Shown one piece after another: positions 1 to 6,418 of a DNA stretch of 7,142 nucleotides. Numbering within the stretch: position 1 is the stretch's first letter; each line of letters opens with the position of its first letter. Made by a program: the position numbers and the translations under genes. The notes beneath the pieces are model-generated. The model was given only the letters and a program-made list of their open reading frames with translations, made no database searches and was not told the origin of the DNA. The stretch lies in assembly GCA_030039825.1 (NCBI GenBank), contig JASHUV010000049.1, positions 1 through 7,142 on the forward strand. Reading direction: 5' to 3'. Source of the DNA: Thermoplasmata archaeon. Lineage in GTDB: Archaea; Thermoplasmatota; Thermoplasmata; Lutacidiplasmatales; UBA184.

Positions 1-225
1 GGAGGCCTTCACCTCGAGCGGGAAGGCGAACTCGCTGCGGAGCGCCACGAGGTCGAAGCCGAAGGATCCCGCCGCCCGGACCACGAGGAACGGCGCCAGG
101 GCGCTGTCCTTGAGGCGGGCCCGGGCCGTCGGCGGCAGGGCGCGGCCGTACCGGTCGATCGCCGAGGGCTCGCCCTGCAGGAGCTCCTTGAGCTCGCGCT
201 CGTACGCCGAGGCGGAGCGGCCCAC
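1..225 (-). CDS. Hjc-like / PD-(D/E)XK nuclease, N-terminal part (truncated by window edge)
   Basis: The minus strand is open from a GTG at 225-223 to the window edge, giving 75 residues of an incomplete protein. It begins MGRSASAYERELKELLQG, then has a helical stretch of about 25 residues, then LVVRAAGSFGFDLVAL, and ends at FPLEVKAS. This matches the layout of the archaeal Holliday junction resolvase (Hjc) fold: a Glu in the first helix (YEREL), a VRAAGS strand and turn, an Asp in FDLVAL, and an E-V-K pair. In that family these acidic residues and the Lys bind metal and cleave DNA at four-way junctions or related structures. The extra helical stretch before the core strand makes it longer than minimal Hjc proteins, so it may be a RecB-like or Hjc-like paralogue. 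The GTG start is preferred because a TATA-like TTCTTATC lies about 26 bases upstream and the protein then begins just before the conserved helix. The gene is divergent from the AAA+ gene at 339. The nuclease fold is fairly secure; the exact substrate is inferred. Confidence 0.72.
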   Translation of the reverse strand, partial: MGRSASAYERELKELLQGEPSAIDRYGRALPPTARARLKDSALAPFLVVRAAGSFGFDLVALRSEFAFPLEVKAS

Positions 226-247
226 GACCGGGATGGGCCCCTCGGGG

Positions 248-255
248 GATAAGAA
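248..255 (-). promoter_or_regulatory. TATA-like box for the Hjc-like gene
   Basis: Read on the minus strand this is TTCTTATC, an A/T-rich island in very GC-rich surroundings. It is centred about 26 bases upstream of the GTG at 225. That is the spacing expected between an archaeal TATA box and the transcription start, so the mRNA is probably leaderless or nearly so. No convincing Shine-Dalgarno sequence sits just before the GTG, which agrees. This is inferred from position and composition only. Confidence 0.45.
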
Positions 256-338
256 GCCGGGGGCGGAGCGGTCGGGATCGCCCCGGCGACGCCTCGACGG
301 AAAACCCGATAGGGAGGCCGCCCGGTGCCCGTCCGACC

Positions 339-1793
339 GTGGCGGGCCGAGGACGCGGCATCGACAGCGAGGAGGAGGAGCTCCCCCTGCTCCGCGTGCT
401 CGCCGCGCTCGTCCGGGAAGCTCAGGGGCGCTCGACCGAGGGGTCCGGGCCCCCCCGCGTCCCGACGTTCCGGCTCTCGGCGTTGCGCGCCCGCCTCGCC
501 CACGAGCGCGTCTTCGCCGATCCCGCGCGGGTGCTCGCCCGCCTGAAGCGGCGCGGTCTTATCGACGATCGCCCGGAGGGCCGGCACGACCGGACGGTCC
601 AGGTCCGTTTCCCCGAGGAGCTCCTGAGCCTGCTCGACGGGGAGCTCGAGCGCGGGGAGAACCCGCCGCCGGCGGCGCTCCAGCCGGTCCCGGACGAAGC
701 GGCGGAGATCCGCGCCATGGACGGGGAGTTCCTCGCGGCGCTCCACGACCTCCTCCGCCACCGGCTCGAGGAGACGGTGGAGTTCGGTCGCACCTTCTCG
801 ATCCTGCGGCTCGCCGAGTACCTCCGGGAGCTCTTCGGCGAGGCCCTCTACGCCGACTCGCTCATCGCCCTCCTCCAGCAGTACGCCCTCGCCGACGTTC
901 CGCTCATCGCCCCGACCGGGCGGCCGACCGGCCTCACCGGTTTCCACCTCGCCCTGTTCGGCCCTCCCGGCACCGGCAAGACCTTCTCGATCGACGACAT
1001 GGTCCGCGGGAACCCGCGCTCCGGGGTCCCGCCGCATGGCCTCCCCGGCCGCAACCGCTACTGCGGCGGGATCACGCCCGTGCAGTTCCTGCGCGTCGGC
1101 GCCTCCTACGCCGGCCGCACGTTCAACTTCATCGTGCCGGAGTTCAATGACTGGTTCAAGTACCGCGGCATGGTCGAGCCGCTCAAGCTCGTCATGGAAC
1201 AGAGGGAGGTGAAGTGGGAGACGACGCTCGGCGTCGTCGGCCCCTACACCTTCCGCTCCTTCCTCTCGGTCAACTACAACGTCCGGACCGCCGGGCCCTC
1301 CGACTTCTGGACGACGTTCAATGACCCGAACTTCTCTGCGCTCGAGGACCGGATGCTCCTGCGCTTCCACCCGATGACCCGGGAGCGCTTCCGCGCCGTC
1401 GAGGCGAGCGCGGAGCGCCTCGACCTCGGGGCGATCGACTTCTCCCTCGCCGGGGCGATCCGCGACCACCTCACGCTCGTGCACGCCATCGAGACGCGCC
1501 ACCCGCTCGTCGCCCACCGCTTCCCGGTCCGGCCCGTGAAGCTCGATCCGGCGATCTACGGGACGCTTCGCGAGGTCTCCGAACGCACCCTCGCGCGGAC
1601 ACCGAATCCCTCCTTCTCCCCCCGCCTCAAGTCGCGCGCCGTCAAGCTCGCGAGCGCCGCGGCCCTCCTCGGCTATTTCGCGGCGCCGGGAAGCGGGCCG
1701 CTCCCCATCGGACCCGCGGACTCGGAGTTCGCCCGACGGTTCTACGAGGAGGAGATCCGCGTCCGGGAGAACCGGCGCGGCAGCGTCCGGTGA
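339..1793 (+). CDS. AAA+ ATPase with N-terminal winged-helix-like region (MoxR/MCM-like clade)
   Basis: This is a 484-residue soluble protein with no signal peptide or membrane segment. Residues ~40-95 look like a winged helix (FRLSALRARLAHERVF, ARLKRRGLIDD, then a charged wing). Residues ~125-190 are helical. The AAA+ core starts near 200: Walker A GPPGTGKT (208-215), the Walker B position FNFIVPEFNDWF (262-273), a pre-sensor-1 hairpin LKLVMEQREVKWETT (282-296), sensor 1 FLSVNYN (308-314) and an arginine-finger-like EDRMLLRF (336-343). The EQREV hairpin followed by a sensor-1 Asn recalls MoxR, Mg-chelatase and MCM ATPases, which remodel proteins or DNA. In Walker B the expected Asp-Glu is Pro-Glu. 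The start is a GTG; no ATG, GTG or TTG occurs in frame back to at least 210. An AGGGAGG at 311-317 lies 21 bases away, too far to be a normal ribosome site, so the start is moderately sure. Codons strongly prefer G/C in third position. I do not recognise the specific family, and the substrate is unknown. Confidence 0.82.
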   Translation: MAGRGRGIDSEEEELPLLRVLAALVREAQGRSTEGSGPPRVPTFRLSALRARLAHERVFADPARVLARLKRRGLIDDRPEGRHDRTVQVRFPEELLSLLDGELERGENPPPAALQPVPDEAAEIRAMDGEFLAALHDLLRHRLEETVEFGRTFSILRLAEYLRELFGEALYADSLIALLQQYALADVPLIAPTGRPTGLTGFHLALFGPPGTGKTFSIDDMVRGNPRSGVPPHGLPGRNRYCGGITPVQFLRVGASYAGRTFNFIVPEFNDWFKYRGMVEPLKLVMEQREVKWETTLGVVGPYTFRSFLSVNYNVRTAGPSDFWTTFNDPNFSALEDRMLLRFHPMTRERFRAVEASAERLDLGAIDFSLAGAIRDHLTLVHAIETRHPLVAHRFPVRPVKLDPAIYGTLREVSERTLARTPNPSFSPRLKSRAVKLASAAALLGYFAAPGSGPLPIGPADSEFARRFYEEEIRVRENRRGSVR

Positions 1794-1819
1794 GGCGCTC
1801 CCGCCACCCCGACACGCCG

Positions 1820-2969
1820 TCACGTGGTATCAGTCCCGAGCGACCGGCCCGCTCCTCGACGGTAGTTGGTCAGGTTCTTGCCGGGGCTGAGGGAGCCCCG
1901 AAGTCCGGATAAGCCAATCCTGACAGCGCCTCCGACAACCCTGAGGAACTGCATCCCCCTCTTCCGGCACGTCCGGTAGATCGACATCAACCGCTCGAGT
2001 GCCCAGGCTCCCTCGCACGATCAACGACCACCAATGATCTTCCGGTTGAACACCCCCTCGCGGATCGTGGACGATCTTCCCTCGGGCGCCGTGGAGCAGC
2101 TCCTCCACAACGTCGTGGCCCCGGCTCGGGGCAATCCGATAGACCTCCGTCTCTGGGGTCGAGAACGACCAGAGCCGGCGGTTCTCACCTCCCACCCGAA
2201 ACTTGGTATCGTCGGCGTGGACGACGGGTTGGTGAGGGATCTGAGCCTTCAGCGTCTCGTAGAGGGGGCCGAGGGACTCGGCCGACCAACGCTCCATCTT
2301 CAGCTCGAAGGCGGTGGAAAGGCGCACTCCGTGAGCCCCGTCGAGGTAGTCCACGATCTTCGCGGTGCTCAAGCCCACGAGACGCAACTGGACGACCCGG
2401 GAGACGAGGGAGAACCCGTATTGCCGGTGGGGCGGGTAGGGGCACCCGGGCTCGACCCTCCTCCGACACCCCGGACCGTTGTACCGAGCGATCTCGACGT
2501 CGGAGACGAGGGCTTGAGGCGGAGGGAGCTCGCTGATCGTCCGACGACGGTCGGCGAACGGTTCACCGAGCCTCGAACCGCAATCAGTGCAGTGCTCTAG
2601 GGTCGGCTTGAGGGGTGGAGCGTTCGGGACGGGACGCGGGCGAACCCGTCCCGGGTGCCCCGGTTGTCCTCCCTCCCGGAGGGCGTCGCGGTAAACCGGC
2701 CAGCGGCAAAAGACGCGACTCGAGGGAATGCTGCCGGCCTCAGCGGTCCGATCGGAGGCGGCGAGGATCGGGGCGCAGGCCCTGTCGCGACGGAGCTCCT
2801 CGTGGAGGCGTCGGTTCTTCTCCCGGAGCTCGCGGACCTCCTGTTCAAGGCGCCCGGAGCGCTCGAGTTACTCGCGGATCCGACGGCACCCGGGTGGGTA
2901 GACGGTAAGAGGCTGGGTGTCCTCCTCGTCGTCGGGGGCGAAGAGGACCTCGGCCGCCACCGAGAGCAC
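1820..2969 (-). pseudogene. Decayed IS66-family transposase
   Basis: Reading the minus strand gives, in order: an acidic N-terminal segment (from GTG 2969 or TTG 3044), a TAA at 2870-2868, a coiled coil (LEQEVRELREKNRRLHEEL), the IS66 signature GGQPGHPG near 2670-2650, a zinc-finger start (HCTDCGSRLG), RRTISELPPP, and the catalytic stretch VVHADDTKFRV with VYRIAPSRGHDVVEELL. Near 2055 homology leaves this frame and resumes one frame over with VFNRKIIGGR, a TGA at 2023-2021, then SCEGAWALERLMSIYRTCRK, which fits the IS66 C-terminus. The segment between the second catalytic Asp and this tail, with the third acidic residue, is missing, probably about 100-150 residues given usual family length. 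The second zinc pair is damaged (YNGPGC where a Cys is expected in place of the first Gly). IS66 enzymes are DDE transposases; this one cannot be active. I found no convincing terminal inverted repeats or target duplication. Confidence 0.85.
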
Positions 2970-3046
2970 GGACCCCTCGGTAAGAGGGGAAGGCCGGCCC
3001 GGACTTTGTACCTCCGGTCCCAGTGCAGCCGCGACAGTTGTCAATC

Positions 3047-3051
3047 AGGAG
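3047..3051 (+). promoter_or_regulatory. Ribosome binding site deciding the Kelch gene start
   Basis: AGGAG lies 7 bases upstream of the ATG at 3059, an ideal Shine-Dalgarno distance. It favours that ATG over the in-frame GTG at 3023, which has no such site. A weak TATA-like CTTTGTA at 3004-3010 would place transcription start near 3030-3035, also downstream of the GTG. Against this, the GTG start would add two Arg residues before the signal-peptide core. Confidence 0.5.
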
Positions 3052-3058
3052 CACCGGA

Positions 3059-5344
3059 ATGGCGAACAGTTACGGTTTGGTCTTGGTCGCGTCCATCATC
3101 TGTCTGCTGCTGCAATGCGTAGTTGCGAGCGCGGGCTCGGAGATCCGAAATGCGGCCACGGTCCCCGTGCTCGGATCGCGATCCGTCGGTCCAGCTCACT
3201 CTTCATCCTATGAGATTAGTTCGGCGTATCCTCCGGAATCGACGTGCCTCATTGACGGGGCGCGGTCATGTTCCGATTCCGCCACAAAATGGACAAGCCT
3301 GCTGACTGCTATCGGTCCCTCCGCTCGGGAGGATGCGGCCATGGCGTACGACCGGGCCGATGGGTATACCGTGCTCTTCGGAGGATGGGACGGCTTCCCC
3401 GGTCCTTCCGATATTTACAACGATACGTGGGAGTTCCGCGCGGGCGTCTGGGTACAGCTGTTCCCAGCCGCCTCCCCGCCCGCCCGGTACGACGCGCTGA
3501 TGGCCACTGACCCTGTCAGCGGATGTGTGATTCTCTTCGGGGGCACCGGGATCTCGCGTTCATACAACGATACATGGCAATATTGCCACGGATTTTGGAC
3601 GAACGAGACGACGGGAAGCGCCCCGTATGTGACAGCCGCGAGTATGACAGGCGATCCGCCTTGCGGCTGTATACTTCTCTTTGGCGGTGGAACCGGATTT
3701 GCCGCCTATTCCAATACATGGGAATGGGAAGATGGATCTTGGAGCGAGCTTAGCCTCACCGTGTCCCCATCACCAAGGTGGAATGCGGGAATGGCGTACG
3801 ATGCTCAGGCGTCCGCGGTCATCCTTTTCTCTGGGGATAATCAGTCCGGAGCTATGCCGAACGACACCTGGGAATTCGTGAACCAGAGCTGGAGTGAGGT
3901 TCGAACGCCCTCATCTCCACCCCCGAGCATTCTGGAAGTCCTCGTCAGTGCCCCGTCAGAGTCGGGTGTGCTGCTTTTCGGGACAGGGCAGGGCACGTGT
4001 GGTAATTCTACGTGGCTATTCGCCGGCGGAACGTGGACCAACGTATCTCAGTCCGGTGCTCCCGCCCCTCGGTGCAACGCCGCCGCGGCCCTCGATTCGG
4101 CGGAGGACGAGGATGTGCTCTTCGGGGGACTTTCTAGCACCAATCGCATCTGGGGCGACACCTGGGTCTTCGGAGGTCTTTCCCTCGAGTTCGTCGCCGT
4201 TGGGTTGCCGGTGGGTTTGCCATGGGCGGTTTCGCTCAATGGCACTGAAAACTCGTCGATTGGCGAGAAGCTCGACTTCGAGGTAGGCCCGGGGAGCTAC
4301 GACTTCGCCATTCCGCCAGCATTTGCTCAGAGCGCCGACGTTCGGTTCTCAGCTCGCTCGCCGAACGGGACCACGCTCCTAAGCACGGCTAGCATCGAGC
4401 TATTTGTCATATTTGTGGAACAGGTTTGGTTGAACACGAGCGAGCGGCCGCTGGGAAGCGGGACGGTGTCGCCCAACCCCGAATGGGTTGACAACGGGAC
4501 CCTCCTTCGCCTCGTCGCGACTCCTGGGCCTCAGTTTCGGTTCACGGCATGGGCGGGAAGCGGGAATGGGAGCTATTCCGGCACCGAGAGTTCCTACTCG
4601 GTAAGCGCCACGAACCCTCTGACAGAGATCGCGGTATTCGCCTCGGCGCTGACCTATCCGATCCACGTCAACGAATCGGGCCTGCCCGCAAAGAGTTCAT
4701 GGAGCTTCGTCATTGATGGGTACAACGCGTCCTCCACCCTTTCCGAGATCACTCTGAATCTTGCGAATGGAACATATGGCTGGGAGGTGTTCGGCCCGGG
4801 AGCGGTTTCATCAGAGATCAAGTACTCCTCGGCCGAACCTTCGGGACTCGTAACAATTGCCGGGGCCGGGCTTGCGCTGAATGTCGTCTTCATGGAGTCT
4901 GTCCTCGTGACGGTCCTCGCCGCGCCTGCTTCTGGTGGATACACTGACCCGACCAGCGGTTGGGTCGAAGCGGGCGCCAGCGTCTCCCTCTTTGCCGCTC
5001 CGGCCCCTGGCCATGTTTTTCGGGAGTGGATCGGGCAGGGTGCGTCTTCCTACTCCGGGTCGAACGTGTCCGCTCGCCTCATCATCGAAAGTCCAGTGTC
5101 GGAGGTCGCGGATTTCATCAACGCTAGCTCGCCGTTCCTACTTGGTGGTCTGTCGACCTCTGAGTGGGTGTCTCTGGCACTCTTCGCCGGGATAGAAATC
5201 GCGGTTCCCATGACGTGGTCGATTGCAAGCCGGCGGAGTCGATCCCGGGCATCCCGGGAGTTTCCGGCTAAGAGCTCCTCCGAATACAGGTTCATCCGGC
5301 AATCGGGTGGGTCACGGGATGTAACTGATGGCCCCCGCATTTGA
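3059..5344 (+). CDS. Membrane-anchored Kelch / PEGA-like / InlB-B-like surface protein
   Basis: This is a 761-residue secreted protein. Residues 5-22 are a hydrophobic signal-peptide core. Residues ~93-377 hold six Kelch-type blades marked by VLFGG or ILLFGG and NDTWEF or DTWVFGG, predicting a six-bladed beta-propeller. Two module pairs follow. A PEGA-like module (~377-452) is followed by an InlB-B-like module (~453-530, FRFTAWAGSGNGSYSG), then PEGA-like again (~531-612, VNESGLPAKSSWSFVIDG) and InlB-B-like again (~613-686, FREWIGQGASSYSG). Residues ~701-723 form a membrane helix followed by RRSRSR, so the ectodomain faces outward. I count 19 N-X-S/T sequons, all before the helix, consistent with archaeal N-glycosylation. 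Such proteins usually serve in adhesion or as part of the envelope; the ligand is unknown. GC and third-position bias are clearly lower than in the flanking genes, suggesting transfer or relaxed selection. From about residue 745 the coding sequence is antisense to an ISL3 transposase, so the original tail was probably replaced. Confidence 0.85.
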   Translation: MANSYGLVLVASIICLLLQCVVASAGSEIRNAATVPVLGSRSVGPAHSSSYEISSAYPPESTCLIDGARSCSDSATKWTSLLTAIGPSAREDAAMAYDRADGYTVLFGGWDGFPGPSDIYNDTWEFRAGVWVQLFPAASPPARYDALMATDPVSGCVILFGGTGISRSYNDTWQYCHGFWTNETTGSAPYVTAASMTGDPPCGCILLFGGGTGFAAYSNTWEWEDGSWSELSLTVSPSPRWNAGMAYDAQASAVILFSGDNQSGAMPNDTWEFVNQSWSEVRTPSSPPPSILEVLVSAPSESGVLLFGTGQGTCGNSTWLFAGGTWTNVSQSGAPAPRCNAAAALDSAEDEDVLFGGLSSTNRIWGDTWVFGGLSLEFVAVGLPVGLPWAVSLNGTENSSIGEKLDFEVGPGSYDFAIPPAFAQSADVRFSARSPNGTTLLSTASIELFVIFVEQVWLNTSERPLGSGTVSPNPEWVDNGTLLRLVATPGPQFRFTAWAGSGNGSYSGTESSYSVSATNPLTEIAVFASALTYPIHVNESGLPAKSSWSFVIDGYNASSTLSEITLNLANGTYGWEVFGPGAVSSEIKYSSAEPSGLVTIAGAGLALNVVFMESVLVTVLAAPASGGYTDPTSGWVEAGASVSLFAAPAPGHVFREWIGQGASSYSGSNVSARLIIESPVSEVADFINASSPFLLGGLSTSEWVSLALFAGIEIAVPMTWSIASRRSRSRASREFPAKSSSEYRFIRQSGGSRDVTDGPRI

Positions 5345-5638
5345 CCAGGACCGCCGTCCGGAAATGGTCCTTGTTGCGGAACCGGTGGGCCATCTTCTGT
5401 ATCGTCGAGGTCTTCGAGTTCGGGCCCTCCGCGCCCGCCTTCCTGATCCGGTGCTCGAAGTAGTTGAGCACGCCCACGAGGTGCCACCGGATCATCCGCG
5501 ACACCCCATCACCGGCATCTGGCGGCAACGGGTCGCCCAGAAGGGCCACCACCGCCAGCACGCCGCTCCCGTCCTCGAGGAGTCCTGCCCCCAGAGGTCC
5601 CTCGGCGCCTCCTTGATGGCATACGCTCTCCCGGTGTG
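5292..5638 (-). pseudogene. C-terminal fragment of an ISL3-family transposase, frameshifted
   Basis: On the minus strand, one frame reads TGRAYAIKEAPRDLWG and WWPFWATRCRQMPVMGCRG, then stops at a TGA. An overlapping frame then continues from MIRWHLVGVLNYFEHRIRKA through AEGPNSKTSTIQKMAHRFRN and VLVKCGGHQLHP to a TGA at 5294-5292. This is the end of the ISL3 (IS204/IS1001/IS1096) DDE domain. There the A-E-G-x-N-S-K motif carries the last catalytic Glu, and the family characteristically ends with a C-G-G-x-x-L-x-P stretch. One frameshift near 5490 separates the halves. The N-terminal two thirds are absent, and an in-frame TAG lies just upstream (near 5650). Its 3' end overlaps the last codons of the surface-protein gene on the other strand. 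It cannot encode an active transposase. Confidence 0.85.
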
Positions 5639-5694
5639 AGTTCCCTAACGTGCGCCGCACGAGGGCGCCTGAAGGCTCCCGCCCGGAGCCACGA

Positions 5695-6138
5695 TATGGA
5701 CAAGGCAACCGTCTGAAGCTCAACCTGATCTCGGCGGTGAGCCCGGACGGAGCGCTCTACTTCGGCATCCACGAGGAAGGCGTCGATGGGATGCGGGTGA
5801 TCCGGTTCCCGGAGCAACTCCTCGAGGAGATCGACGGGCGGCTGACGGTGGGGTGGGACAACGGGCGGATCCCCCGCTCGGTGGAGGTCAAGACCCTCCT
5901 CTGGGAGCATCGGGACCGGCTGGAGACGCGCCGGTTCCCCCCGTACGCCCCGAGTCGGACTCGGACGAGCAGGTGTGGACCGTGCTCAAGCACCAGCGAT
6001 CGGCGAATTGGTGTCCGAAGACGGAGGAGGCGATTCGGACCGGGGTCGAGCGGGAGCTGCGGTGGATTCGGAGGCGCCCCCGAACGGGTCGCCTCGTTCA
6101 TCCGCCATTCGGAACTCCCCCTTCCACCGCTTCCGTGA
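5695..6138 (+). pseudogene. C-terminal half of an IS630-family transposase with two compensating frameshifts
   Basis: The plus strand reads YGQGNRLKLNLISAVSPDG, then LTVGWDNGRIPRS and RRFPPYAP in one frame. Near 5950 it shifts by one base to ESDSDEQVWTVLKHQRSANW and RELRWIRRRP. Near 6080 it shifts back to ERVASFIRHSELPLPPLP and a TGA at 6136-6138. This is the DDE_3 domain of IS630/Tc1-like transposases. The W-D-N-G motif carries the second catalytic Asp, and PPYAP followed by an acidic D-E-x-x-W motif carries the final Glu. The N-terminal helix-turn-helix part and the first Asp are missing. The open frame reaches back to a GTG at 5650, but the residues before 5695 do not look like transposase. 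Net frame change is zero, with about 130 bases read in the wrong frame, so this is a dead remnant unless the two indels are assembly errors. Confidence 0.83.
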
Positions 6139-6418
6139 CTGTTAGGACTTCCTCACCTCTCAGCGCAAAGGGCAATCGTGCGTCGCTCGAGCGCCGGCAA
6201 ACGGAAACACGAGCTTGGCCAGGTGGGGAGCAGGACCGAAGGCAGGACGGGCTCGGGATTCTGGCTCTGACCTCCGCGGCCCATCGGACGTGGGCGCTAC
6301 GGAGAATCTCTCCGGCGACCTCGAGGAGCCGCCGGGAAGCGCACCGAGGTTGACGGCGCCCCCCTCCAGCGCGCGGGGAGGAACCGCAATCCTTCCCGGA
6401 GAGAGCGGCCGCGCGTCC
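6139..6418. other. Gene-free stretch, nothing recognised
   Basis: This stretch lies between the convergent ends of the IS630 remnant and the gene at 6419. Open frames cross it but show no recognisable motif and simply follow the high GC. It probably includes the old right end of the IS630 element, but the left end is lost, so inverted repeats cannot be matched. No tRNA-like cloverleaf or T-rich terminator was seen. Confidence 0.5.

Noticed and set aside
110..1150. A 346-residue open frame on the plus strand
   Set aside because: It is an out-of-frame shadow of the AAA+ gene, with low-complexity Pro/Arg/Ala composition and no motifs.
9..1823. A 604-residue open frame on the minus strand
   Set aside because: It lies opposite the AAA+ gene and the Hjc-like gene, is built of Arg, Glu, Gly, Ala and Pro as expected from antisense GC-rich codons, and has no recognisable domain.
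1830..2060. Minus-strand continuation of the long IS66 frame past the catalytic region
   Set aside because: The residues after GKIVHD in this frame have no IS66 similarity; the true C-terminal motifs lie in the neighbouring frame.
2034..2600. A 188-residue open frame on the plus strand
   Set aside because: It is antisense to the zinc-finger and catalytic region of the IS66 remnant, where the minus strand carries clear transposase motifs.
1850..3050. Loose similarity between the bases near 1855-1880 and 3030-3050 on the minus strand (both contain CCTGA and CAACT)
   Set aside because: The match needs gaps and is short, so it does not qualify as a terminal repeat or target duplication.
2655..3122. 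A 155-residue open frame on the plus strand leading into the surface gene
   Set aside because: It is antisense to the IS66 coiled-coil and GGQPGHPG region and runs out of frame into the surface gene; no independent motif.
5244..5260. Two adjacent copies of ATCCCGGG, nine bases apart
   Set aside because: A short tandem repeat within codons for Ser-Arg; too small and GC-rich to be called an attachment site or IS end without a second partner.
5050..5487. A 145-residue open frame on the minus strand
   Set aside because: It is a shadow of the surface gene and the wrong frame of the ISL3 fragment.
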